Assembly: GCA_021208135.1 (NCBI GenBank)
Contig: JAJOKB010000088.1
Location: 1 to 64,000, forward strand
DNA: 64,000 bases
Reading direction: 5' to 3'
Origin: Verrucomicrobiota bacterium
GTDB taxonomy: Bacteria > Verrucomicrobiota > Verrucomicrobiia > Opitutales > Oceanipulchritudinaceae
Below the pieces are notes generated by a model. The model saw only the letters and a list, made by a program, of their open reading frames with translations, had not been told where the DNA came from and did not search any database. The position numbers and the translations under genes are program-made. Below, piece after piece: positions 50,858 to 62,132 of this stretch (its first letter is position 1; each line of letters begins with the position of its first letter).

Positions 50858-53800
50858 TCAAGGGAAGTCTGGAAAGGATCCCCACTGATCCTGAGCAATA
50901 TTGTAAAAATCGCCAGCGCTGCTTTCGGGAACCCAGATCCAACCGTGATCAATCAAGTTCATCACTTGACCGCCCATACCCCAAGAAGGATAGGAGAGAC
51001 ACCAACCCCAATGGGGAAGATAGATCCAGGGGTAGTCGGCGTGAAAAACCCACCCGAAAACTGAAGAGAACGCGAGATCTGGAGACAGCGTCACGACCTC
51101 ACCAGGAAGATCATTAACAGAAGGAGGAATGGCCTCGAAAAGAGCGGTAAAGTTAAGGTTATCGGTAACGACGCCAACAAGAGGATTACTCACGTTGTTT
51201 TCTAATTCTTGCCAGCCAACAAATCGGTATCCCGGAAGGGGGATTGCAGATAAGGAAAATTCGTCGCCATCGGCATATTCACCCGCCCCATCAACCCAAC
51301 CATATAATTCATTACTTGAGGTCGCGGATAGCTGCCAAGCCCCCATGGAGACACGTCCAGCAAATGTACCGGGTTGGGCAATAGCTCGCTGTTTTTCTGT
51401 ACTGCCCCATGATCAGCAAGGTATGATCCGAATAGGCAAATTGCCCGCCAAAGACAGGTCTCACTTGCTGGTAAGGAACGAATTCAAGCTCTGCATTGAA
51501 TCGCTGGTCCAATTCCAGATTAGTCGAAAACAACCTGAACAAACCGGGGAAGTTCTCAGAATTAGATGTCTTGAAAGTACCCAAGACATAAAGAAAATTA
51601 CCGTGGTGCAAAATATGATGAACCGCTGGCGATTCTGATGCAGATAATTGAACTGGCACACGGATTTGATCGAGCCCCGATTGAGTCGGATTGAGTTGCA
51701 CCAAAGAGATTGCCTCCACCGAGCGCGATGAGACCGATACCTCATCAAAATCTCCTCCAACCAACAAAGACCCATCTTCAAGCACCACAACTGAATGGAC
51801 CCTAGCCTGTGACGAAAACACTTTGATCGTGGAGGGGAAGGGGAACGCTGGCATCATGGTGTATTCAACCGGCTTCTTGCTAGTGAAGGTAACTGGAGCA
51901 AACGTGGGATCTAGGCTACCGTCCATAAACAGCCTTTGCAGCACTGGATTCCCCCCATTGATCGGGAATGGTCAGCAATAGTCTGTTTTGATTATCAATG
52001 TGCCAGAGTCCAACATTTTCACTGGACGCAAGCGATAACTCATTCGTGCCGGATGCCGTTTGCCAATTGTAAATATCGCCCAGATAGGCACCGTCGCGAC
52101 CATAAAATATCACCCTGAACATCAGGTATTTATTGTCTTCGAAATAGGGGGAACCGTGATTGGCATTTGTCAATAGTACCGCAATTGAATCACTTCCGAC
52201 AGGGCGCATACCATAGACCCTCGGTGGCATTGAATCCAAGTATGTTAGCAGTGATATACTATCGAAACCGACACTAACTAACGCCAGGGATGAGCCTGAT
52301 TGCCTCACTAACGCAATAACCTCACCATCTGGCAATTGTACGGCATTGATTAAGCCGGCGGCATTGCCTTCCAAATGAGAAGGGAAGAAAGGTGCGAGTG
52401 AGAATTGCGGGTCATCAAAGGAGAGTCTAGCGGCATTATAGGAACCTTCGTCACCCACAAAATCGACGCGATGTCGTTCGGTGGGGTCAGCACCGCCCCC
52501 GCCAACACCCCACAACATGACGTGTCCCGAGGTGGTGCGAACAGCGCGGTTAGGAAAAGTGAGAGCAAATGGTTGGGGGGTAAAAAAAGTTTTCTTCCAC
52601 CACTCCCAAATGAATTAATCCGAAAAAACTCCATGGGAAACCACCCCCTGCAAAACTGCCCCTGAATCCATACTGCCTGACAATAAGTAGCCATCTACCA
52701 AGGTTCGATACCAAATAAGTTATCGATCATTGTACCCCACAACTCGCTAGGTAACGGGTTGGGCATTACTTGCGAAAATGAGGGATCTAGTTGACCATCG
52801 GGTAACAAGCGGATTCCTCCCATTGTACCAACCGCAATGATGCGGTCATTGGCATCAATAATAAGGTCATTGATGCCCATGCTACCGCTAATGGATGTGG
52901 GTGCATTGAAAGTTGAATCCACACTGCCATCAGCATGGAGTCTTAAGATCCCGGGTCCCAGAATATTCGGGTTTGTTGAACTTGTAAACCTGGCTGCCAC
53001 CAGAATTCTGCCTTCAGAATCAAGACCAAGACCTCGGATGGCCCGGTTTGCAGCAATGGGCAACGCCGCATGGAATGTTGAATCTACATTACCGTTGGGC
53101 AATAGCCGGGCAATGGAGTCGATGGCAACTTCATTGACGGAAGAAAAAGACCCGCCAATCAAAATACTCCCTGACGCATCCTCCAAAACTCTGGCCCAGA
53201 CATTGGTTTCAGGCTGCGATTGTTTATAGCCTAAGGCTACGGGGTTCCAGGTATTGTCTATTTGCCCATCTGCGTTCAGCCGATAAACGTAAGCTCCTCC
53301 TGCTGTTGGTCCATCCGCAGTATCCCTTGATGCGATGATGATTTGACCATTGGACAGAATTCGCCCCACGCGTGGAGAACGAACTGAAAACGGCTGAAAA
53401 TCTGGATCAAAAGTCCCATCAACAAATACTTTGCGCACAAACGCATCGTAGCCGTAATCGGTTACAACCAGAGCGGATCCATCATCAAAGACATCTAGCA
53501 ACATTACCGATGAAGCACCAGAGGCAAATGAGAACCCTGATACTGGTTGGCCAGAACTGAGGTCCAGTCTGATCAAGGCTCCAGACAACTGGTTGCTGAC
53601 ACCAGAAACGATAGATAAACCGGACGCCCACAGACCACCTTGTCCATCGGGAATTGCCCGATAAAAATACGTCGGGCGCTGTGGGAAATTATTTGCTATA
53701 CTGGACAAAACTGTGCCAGGGATCCCCAATGACAACTGATCCGATGGGTGAGGGCCATTTTGTACATTAGCAGTACCAAGAGTGCCATAACCTGAGGCAA

Positions 53801-53885
53801 GAAGCGTAATAAATGTAAACGCAACAGCACAAGTAACTGATTTTATTATTTTTAACCTAGGGAATATCATCGCGCGGAAGTCCAT
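50858..53885 (-). CDS. Secreted delta-60-repeat propeller protein with InlB-like repeat, several frame breaks
   Basis: Four segments in changing frames appear to form one secreted protein of about 1,000 residues. Its N-terminal signal peptide is near 53885-53790 (TFITLLASGYG). Delta-60/DUF5122-type repeats recur, with endings such as LHADGSVDSTFNAP, LLPDGQLDPSF and FMDGSLDPTFAP. A region resembling an InlB B-repeat follows (GWVDGAGEYADGDEFSLSA, GYRFVGWQE). It ends in a Trp/Tyr-rich C-terminal domain (FGWVFHADYPWIYLPHWGWC), a type I recall from secreted Opitutae proteins. Breaks are clear at six C 51951-51956 (five expected) and near 51395-51408. Several occur within 52519-52694, where the exact path is uncertain. 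It converges with DUF3999. Confidence 0.6.
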
Positions 53886-54058
53886 CGCGGAATTTATGTA
53901 AATGCAACCTTTAAACCATAATGAAGAAAATAAACCCATATTTGACGGTCATTTAGGACAACACCTATCGAATATTGGTATCGGTGCGCCATACACTGGC
54001 TTCGACCTGGTTAAAGCTTAAAGGAATGAGACGAGCCTGGTCGTTGTTGCCAGAACAC

Positions 54059-56481
54059 TTAGGGGGTTACTTTGATGCGAACAAAAACCGTCCCTATATC
54101 GCTTGGAATAGGGGCCATATAAATTTCATTATTTCCATCAAAGGCTGGCGTAAGGTTATCCCATTCAACCAAGTCGAGCGACGTCTGGACGGTATAGCGC
54201 AAGCCTCGCTCAGCAAAGAAACTGACGCTGGCATCAGCCTGAGCATTAGCTTCAATGGATGGTACCGGAACTAACATGGAAAAGACGGGCAGTTCAGCTG
54301 AATAATCGACCGAATAGACCACCTTGCCCTCATTGAGCAAGTCCAGTTTGCCATTTCGGACCCTAAGGCGAGGACCGTCGATCAAATCCCAGGACAATGG
54401 ATCGGCAATGATTCCGTTGAGCGACCACAAGGGCTGTCTGCCATGCCCGGAGCCCTGAGGCCAGTCGGGTTGCCGCCAAGGATGGGCATGCATGAGGCTA
54501 ACCCCTCCAGGAGTGCTGACCCCGTAGTTCCAATCGTAATCGGGTTCAATCCAAGTGCCGCTTTCCTGATACCAAGCTTGAATAACATCCCCACTCAATG
54601 CCGTGTAAGTGACGCTGAGGTTTGTATCGCGCTCACTTAAGTCCAACTCTGTCTGTTGAATTACAGTGTTTTGGAAGTTTTCGAAAGATCCAAACTCCTG
54701 TTGTGTGCCAACTTCCATAATTAAGCCAAACAATTGGTCGGGATCTCCGGTATCTGTAAATCTTCCGTTAGTCAGGGCGGGCATTGGATTGCGAATGGAG
54801 CGCACGGCAATATAAGTCGCCCCGCTTTGTGCAAAGCGAATAAAACCCTGCACAGCAAGGCTACTGCCGTTAGCTGGCGAAATGTGTGCAGTGCGGGCAT
54901 TCACAACGTTGCCACCTGTTGCTTGGAAATTAAGCGGGATTCTGCGCCCAGCGAATGTATCACCATTGAATCCACCCCAATCCGGAGCAGGCCAGCGGGC
55001 CAGAAAATCATCATACCAGGATACCTTCCATTCATTATATTTAGCCTGTACTGCGCTGACAATGGCTGTCGCATCGGATGGTACTCTGTGCAATTGAATC
55101 AAAACGTTGCGGTGTTGGACGATCTGCATCCAGGGATCTCGCGTATTCAAAATACCTGCTCCATAAAAACCGCCATTTCCGGAACAACCGCAGGGAAACT
55201 GGTTGGACTGGCACCAGTGATCATCATTTTCCAAGGAACAATTTGCCACGTAGAGGAATGAAAACTGCCGATATTCATGTTGGCCGAACCCAGAGTATAG
55301 CCAGGACCGAGATGAACCACTTCCACTGTCTGCGCGGCATCTTGCAGTAAATATGAGGGTTTCAATGCGTGGTATGTCTCATGATCAGCAGGCCCTTTGC
55401 GTGCCAGGGCTACCAAATGAGCCGGCGGGCGATAGCTACTGACTGCGGCATACACTGCTTCTGCTGCCTGGTTTCCGCGCCAATCCGGCGGTGGGAGAAC
55501 TGTATCGGCAAACCAAAGGTAAGCCAGGTACGCTGTGCCGTTATCCATGCGGGAAAAATTTCTCCCGCTGCGACTCTCAGCACCAGCAAAGTGAAAGCCA
55601 TTGTGTTTGATTGCCAGCGTAGCGGCGTAAAAATCAATTACCGCCCTTGCGGCAGCACGAACTTCGGGATCCCATCCATGCTCTGTTCCGGCATAGTCAT
55701 AGGCGGCGAGCCATCCCTGCAGACTGACCATGTAATAGGTTCCTGAATCCCATTCGCCAATGCCTACCTCATAAATCCGGCGCGACCATCCCATAATCCA
55801 CGAGCGCATTTCATTGGCACGCTGAGCAGCAGAGGCTGGTTGGCCTGAAAAACTGTATCCCAAACGCTCTGCCTCTGATGCCAAAACCCACGCGCTGGGT
55901 CTACTCATGTTGATGTGGTTTTCAGTACCTTCTCCGGTGAAGGCATTGTAGTTATCGGTCCGAGTCAGAACATAACGAAGATAGTTCGAGCGATAAGTCA
56001 GATTTGCATCACGGTGATGTGGATCACTCCAGGCTGGAATATCAGGATACATGCCCATCAGGTAGGCCAGTCCTGGAAAGATAAAATGAAATACATTTGG
56101 GTTCCATGAAAAGGAAACATTGCTGCCAGTGCCTCTGGTGGCGTTGCTGACCAAACCGGTGGCAGCTTCACCATCATATTTGAGAATGCCCCAGTAGCGT
56201 GGTGGCCTTCCACTGGTAGCGTCACCGTCGTTTACCTGAGGATGCAAGATACCTTCAGGCTTGGATTCAATGACCGCAATGGCACTAGACCAATAGTGCT
56301 TATGGACATCGCTGAAATTCGGGAAAGGTTGGCCGTTGCCCCATCCGTCAGCAAGATAACTCAGTAGGTGGGTTTTGCGGGCCTGAAAGCTTTCTTCGTA
56401 GGAAGAAGCATCCGTAAGAGTTGTTGCGCATAAAATGAATCCAAGCAAAACATAAGGGACGCGAATGTGTAGTTTAAACAT
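54059..56481 (-). CDS. Large secreted protein, alpha-barrel-like N-half with YTVQxS tail, one frame break
   Basis: An exported protein of about 807 residues starting at ATG 56481 (signal peptide to TTLTDAS). I cannot place it in a named family. The N-terminal 400 residues are helical with aromatic/His-rich loops (EGTENHINMSRPSAW, GEWDSGTYYMVSLQGWLAAYDY), reminiscent of alpha/alpha-barrel polysaccharide lyases or glycoside hydrolases. The C-terminal half is beta-rich (PDWGGFNGDTFAGRR, GTWIEPDYDWNYG) and ends with the Verrucomicrobial-type tail GLRYTVQTSLDLVEWDNL. The frame breaks at five A, 55165-55169 (six expected). It is divergent from a XylR-like regulator, which supports a sugar-induced locus. 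Confidence 0.6.
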
Positions 56482-56603
56482 GATATCGGGGGTAGTGAAT
56501 AGGTTTTGAGTAAGATTGGGGGAATACAAACATACGGAGAACACCAGTGATTTTCGCAATCAGCTTGATACATTATCTCCTTGGAACACCATCCATAGAT
56601 AAG

Positions 56604-57788
56604 ATGCATGCACATAGCAAGGTTTCGCATGATATACATATTTTTCCTCTGCTCTCCTTGGCCAACTCCATGGGACGACAGATTTTCAAGGGTATACTTG
56701 AGTATGTCAATGAACACCCTGAATGCAGAAACTGGCGATTTCATCCTCCCCTAAACCAACTTTCCATTGATCAACTCACACTGCAGCAGTTCAGCCCTGT
56801 TGGCGTGATCAGCCAAGTGCCAAATCGCTCGTTCTTACAAGGATTGGATGATGAGCGTATTGCCCGGGTTAATGTTTCCTCCTGGATAAAGGATGAGTTT
56901 GGGCCAACGATAACAGCAGATAACATCACCACTGGAAAATTGGCAGCAGATCATTTCCTATCGAGGAAGTTTCAGCACTTCGCATATGTGGGTGTTCAAG
57001 GAGCATTGTATTCGGAAAAACGGTTTTCCGGATTTTATGAGGTTTTGGATAAAATGGGACTGTCCAAAAAGTTGTATGCAACGGAAATTGTGGCGAATAC
57101 GGTCTATTTGGATGGTGCAATCACAAAGGAGTTAGAGCATTGGCTGGGATCGCTTCCTATGCCAGTGGCTGTTTTTGCCGCAACAGATGGTTTGGCTAGA
57201 CGGATCTTGGAATTCTGTGAGCGCACCGGCATTCGATGCCCAGACCAAATTGCGGTACTTGGTGTGGACAATGACGAGTTTGATTGCGCGATCTCCCCAG
57301 TGAGCCTTAGCAGTGTGGCACTGCCATTTCAAGCTATCGGCAAGATGGCTGCGGAAAAGCTGCATTCCCAGTTGGAGTTGGGCATTAACGAACAAACACG
57401 GGAAGGAAGCGTTCTCCCACCACTGGGTATAGTGACACGTAGATCAACCGAACTTCTGGCAGTTCAAGACCCCATTCTGAGTAGAGCACTGGAATGCATT
57501 CGCGTGTCCGCCTCAAGGCATTTAACAATTGATTCTCTCGCACAGACCTGCGGGGTCTCACGCAGACTATTGGAGCGCCGTTTTCGCAGCGTTTTAGGAT
57601 GTTCGCCCAATGAGGAAATACTGCGGTTCAAGATTCAAAAGGTGCAGTTCATGCTTGCAGAGACCAATCTGTCCGTAACTGAAATTGCACAGCGCCTCGG
57701 ATATCAGGAGCCCAAATACTTGCATCGAATTTTCCGGAAATTCTGTGGCAGCACCCCACTTGAGTATCGCAACACCTTCCAAAGGTGA
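56604..57788 (+). CDS. XylR-type transcriptional regulator (LacI-like sensor plus AraC HTH)
   Basis: A 394-residue regulator from ATG 56604. Residues about 10-285 form a LacI/GalR ligand-binding fold (RFSGFYEVLDKMG, AVFAATDGLARRILEFCE, IAVLGVDNDEFDCAISP). The last 100 residues are an AraC/XylS HTH pair (LTIDSLAQTCGVSRRLLERRF and LSVTEIAQRLGYQEPKYLHRIFRKFCGSTPLEY). This architecture regulates pentose or other sugar genes in E. coli XylR and is frequent in Verrucomicrobiota. It sits between the secreted protein (divergent, 122 bases) and the beta-helix gene (same strand, 116 bases), so it probably controls both. The inducer is unknown. Confidence 0.9.
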   Translation: MHAHSKVSHDIHIFPLLSLANSMGRQIFKGILEYVNEHPECRNWRFHPPLNQLSIDQLTLQQFSPVGVISQVPNRSFLQGLDDERIARVNVSSWIKDEFGPTITADNITTGKLAADHFLSRKFQHFAYVGVQGALYSEKRFSGFYEVLDKMGLSKKLYATEIVANTVYLDGAITKELEHWLGSLPMPVAVFAATDGLARRILEFCERTGIRCPDQIAVLGVDNDEFDCAISPVSLSSVALPFQAIGKMAAEKLHSQLELGINEQTREGSVLPPLGIVTRRSTELLAVQDPILSRALECIRVSASRHLTIDSLAQTCGVSRRLLERRFRSVLGCSPNEEILRFKIQKVQFMLAETNLSVTEIAQRLGYQEPKYLHRIFRKFCGSTPLEYRNTFQR

Positions 57789-57904
57789 GCAACGGGGATT
57801 TGGCCAACAGACTCACTTTGTCGCAAAAAGATACCCATTGTGTCGCTGAGCGGGATTGCGGATAAAGCGCGGACCTGATAAGATGTTGTTTCACCCCTAT
57901 CAAT

Positions 57905-60139
57905 ATGAGACTATTTCCGTACCTTTTTACCCTGCAAACCTTACTGGGTGGACTCAATGTCACGAGTGCCAGCGAAGTTCCTACAGATAATCCTATAGCA
58001 ACCTTCTATGGGGCCGATACGTACAGTTGGACGCATGAAATTCATTGGAACCGAGTGTTCAATGTGGCTGATTTTGGTGCAATTCCGGATGATGGACAAG
58101 ACGACCTTGCGGCGATCAATGCAGCTATGCAAGCAGCCCATGAAGCAGGCGGGGGGGTAGTTTACTTTCCAGCAGGAGTCTGGGACATTTCCGATGATCT
58201 GGTTATGAGGAGCGGTGTTGTACTGCGCGGCGCATCGCCTGCGGTGCCCACAACGGCACCGAATCACGCGCGCGGCGACGGCACCCACCTGGCAGCACCC
58301 GCACAACTGGAAGGCTATTTACCGCCTTCGCGTCTACAGTTTCCGCGCTACATCCCGTCTTTCACCGGAGCAGGCACACCCAATGAGACTGCGTTTAAAG
58401 TCATAACGGTGGAGGATGAAGTTACCACCTCCAATTGGGGTTTGGTTAACCTCGACCTGGATCATGTACGGATTCGAAACTATCAGGACACTTGGTTGAG
58501 TGGACCCTTTGAACTGGCGGATCGAGCCACTGTTTTCAATCCAGAACATGATGCTCGCAACATAGTTATTTTTGGTAATAGAGGCAATCATATGGCAGCG
58601 CCTGATCCCCGGGTTCCATCAGGCTCACAACATGCCTGGCAACGCTTTTCAGCCCGTGGGTCAGCCAATATAGCTTTAATGGCTTACGAAAACATTCTGG
58701 TGGCTAATAATCGTTTAAATGACAACATTACTGATGACTGGGAAATGCCGGGCTATTTACTGAGTAATGGTGCATTGCCCAATAAATCGGCAGGCCGAGA
58801 AGTCAGCTTCGGTTATACCAACGTATATGGAATCAATCTGAACAGGGTATACGCAAATCCATCGCCACCCCCCTCAAGCCTAACCCCTGATACATTCCCA
58901 GAGGTATTCCGCAAAGGAATGGTTGTGAGGGATAACTGGATCTATCTAACCGCTCGGGTTGCCTATCATGTGACTGGTCAGGATGCGGTTATCGTGGACA
59001 ACGTCAAAGTGGACGATCCAAATAAATTTTCTATAGTGTTACCCGTTGGAACGCGGCAAACCGCTGGATCTGACACCAATGAAAATAGAGGTGTGGATTT
59101 TTCTGGTTTCAATGTAACGGTCTCGGGCAATGATCTTGATGTTCATTCTCACTTCGCTATCTCCCTAATCAAACGATAAATGGGACCGTTGACGGGGAAG
59201 CGATCCTAAACCAGGCACACACGACAGCGATTGTACGCGGTGCCTGGATTGAAAACAACTACGTCAAAGGCTATATCGGCATTTACAAGACCGGCGACTC
59301 TGAAGACATTGTTATCCGCAACAACCGCATTCGCCCGGGCAGTTTTTACACGCCAAAACATCTACGAAAACATTTATGTGGTGGCTGATATCAACAACAA
59401 CAACAACATGTACCTGAGGAATGTCTTGATTGAGGGGAACCGACTCACAGGTCAGGACGACGTGAGGATTATGGGGACTGGCGGTATCGACAATGTGAAA
59501 GTCGAGGGCAATTTCGGCGGCAATCGACTGATTCACTCTGCGGGCGTGAGTTTTTCACAAAATGAATTTGTTTCCACAACGCAAACTAATGTAAACTTTA
59601 CCTACAATCCCAGACCACAAGTAGTTTTATCTGGTCTCGATGACCGCATAACTTTGCCTCCTGGTAGCAATGTGGAAATCAGTGCAACGGTGACTCATGG
59701 CCAGGAAATTGCATCAGTGGAGTTCTGGTCAAACGGAAATTTATTGGGGAGTTCGGCCATTGAACCGTATACGCTAAAACTTCAGGATCTTCAGGCCGGC
59801 ACTCGACATAACATCTTTGCCAAAGCTACCGATGTGAACGGCCGAACCAACTGGACTATGCTCTCCATTGCCTTTGAAGTAAGGGAAGCGCAATCTGTGC
59901 AGCCCATAGCCGCGAAGGATTTGACTCTAGTCATTGAAGAAACCGGTGTCACTGTTCAATTCGAAGGTAATGCGACCATGCTATACAGCTTGCAGTACTC
60001 TGTTGACTTAAATGATTGGCAAACAGTGAGCGGCCCGATTAACGGCATTGATGGAACCATGCAAATAATACATCCCGGTTCTCAGGCTACGGAAGAGTCC
60101 GCGACCTTCTACCGAGTGATTACAGAACCTCAAAAGTAG
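57905..60139 (+). CDS. Secreted right-handed beta-helix protein (pectate-lyase superfamily), two frame breaks
   Basis: About 744 residues with a signal peptide (residues 1-22). NVADFGAIPDDGQDDLAAINAAM is the classical start of the Pectate_lyase_3 / GH28-like beta-helix domain. Beta-helix turns follow (LVNLDLDHVRIRNY, YENILVANNRLNDN, MVVRDNWIYLT, VLIEGNRLTGQDD). Next come an Ig-like domain (VEISATVTHGQEIASVEFWSNG) and the tail SLQYSVDLNDWQ ... FYRV. Frames join near 59164-59170 and near 59340-59350; between them NQTINGTVDGEAILNQAH keeps the helix. Enzyme class, lyase or hydrolase, cannot be told. It likely degrades or binds a polysaccharide with the divergent partner protein. Confidence 0.75.
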
Positions 60140-60153
60140 ACCCGCACAACACC

Positions 60154-62112
60154 CTAAAGGGCCCGCTGACGGGCATCGGATTCGATCAGGCTCTGTAACT
60201 CTGCCAGAGATTCCTTAGCTTTCACTTTTGCGGACTCCAAGTCTCCTGGTTGGGCAACATCCTCCTGCGCGAAAATATAGAACTTAATTTTAGGTTCGGT
60301 ACCACTACCGCGGACGGCGAAACTGTAGCCGTTATCCAGTTCCAGGAAGTAAAAATCCTGTTTGGGGATCAGTTCATTGTCATCATCATAGATGTCTTCA
60401 GTGCCAAAATCCTTGAACCCGGTTACCTGAATATCGCCAAAAGCTTTAGGAGTATTGTCGCGATAACTTTTCAGGATAGCGTTGATCTTAGCCGCACCCG
60501 AAGCTCCCTCATAATATAGATTCAGCACGCCTTCGGTGTTGTATCCATAGCGCAAGTATATGGAATCGATATGTTCCTGAAAACTGATACCTCGGGATTT
60601 AAGGTCAGCAGCCAACTCACAAAACATAAGGACCGCGGCGTTGGCGTCCTTATCGCGCACACTGTCAACACCCATGTAGCCGTAACTTTCCTCACCTCCG
60701 AAGACATAAAAAAGTGCTGTGTTCCAGCAGCAATTCTCTACGTTTAGTCTGCGTACAATTGTCGTAATCGATGGCAATACCTGATTGTTGAAGCAAGGCT
60801 TCTTTGAGCTGCTGTTCATACCCTTGCAACTTTGCACCGATCCATTTGAAGCCAGTCAAAGTATCGATCACTTTTAAGCCATTTTGACGGGCAATTGTAG
60901 CCTGCAGTGGAGTGGTAACAAATGTTTTGACTAAGGCTGCCCGCTGGGTTCCATGCGCGGCAGAATGCCCAACTCCTTCATTTTGCGAATCCGGTATTCT
61001 GCAAACAAGGAGCCAATCAAATTTCCAGACAACAATTGCATTTTTCCGTCGTCACCGCGCACGGCCACACCCATGCGATCGGAATCAGGATCCGTTGCCA
61101 ACACCACTTCGGCGCCAATTTTATCGGCCAATTTCAACGCCATGGTTAACGCTTCGGCATTCTCCGGATTGGGAGACTTGACTGTTGGAAAAGCAGGCGA
61201 TTGCACCATCTGTTCCTCAACATAATGAGCATCAATCTGGTGACGTTGGAGTACTTTTTGCACCATAAATCCGGCAACTCCATGGATAGGAGAGAAGACC
61301 ACTTTGGGTTTGGCACCGGAGAGTACTTTTGGATCGACAATGTTTTCATCCACAGCCGCCAGGTAAGCATCATCGAGTTCTTTGGAGAGCATCACCACTG
61401 ATTGAGTGTCCACTTCCAGATATCGGACAACCTCGCTCAGGCTAACTTGATAAACCTCGTGAATTATGCCCTCTGCATGAGGAAAAATAACCTGCGCACC
61501 ATCCTGAAAATAAACTTTGTATCCATTGTCATGGTAAGGATTGTGACTTGCGGTGATAACAATTCCCGCAGTGGCTTTGGTTTTGCGAACCGAGTAACTC
61601 AACTGGGGTGTGGAACGTGGTCCGTCAAACACCATCGCTAAGCCACCCAGTTGGGTCCAGGTTGAGGCAGCGAGCTCAGAAAAGTGCTTGGAGAAATGTC
61701 TGACATCATGGGCGATGATAAGTCGCGGTTGGCCAGGTTGAAGGTGGCATTGATCCAAGTATCGTTTGCAATAGCGAAACAGTCCAATGGTAGCGCGTAC
61801 AATGTTAAAATCGTTAAGCATCGCGCTTCCAACTGCAGCAAATGCCGGGGTATCGCCCTCACTGGTATTGCCCCGCTCGGCATGAGTAATCAATTTGCTG
61901 ATAGTGCGGTTGCGCATGCCTCCGGTACCAAACTCAAGATACTTATAAAACCTGTCATTGAGTTCATCCCACGCACCGGCCTCGACCAGTTCCTGAATGC
62001 TGGAGACGGCCCACTGCGGCAATACATCCCCCGTGAGCCACTCCTGCAGGTTTTTAACTGTGGAATTCAATAAGTTACCGGCTGCACCGGCGGCTTGGAT
62101 TTCTTTCAACAT
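60154..62112 (-). CDS. Phospho-sugar mutase (phosphoglucomutase/phosphomannomutase), two frame breaks
   Basis: A cytosolic alpha-D-phosphohexomutase of about 653 residues, longer than PGM/PMM of the short type and typical of the PGM2/PgcA group. FGTGGMR (61-67), the phospho-Ser loop TASHNPYHDNG with S189, the Mg loop ATDPDSDRMG (near 330) and the C-terminal phosphate-binding RGSGTEPKIKFY are visible. The bridge between segments is coded in the gap 60838-60930 (NGLKVIDTLTGFKWIG). Breaks: a missing G at 60937-60939 and six A at 60708-60713 (five expected). It lies next to the pyrophosphorylase gene, giving a path from sugar-6-phosphate to UDP-sugar. Confidence 0.88.
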
Positions 62113-62132
62113 GACAGATTGATATTAGCGAT

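Noticed and set aside
60158-60180. Bidirectional terminator between the beta-helix and mutase genes
   Set aside because: GCCCG-CTGA-CGGGC forms only a 5-bp stem inside the mutase 3' end and has no T run.
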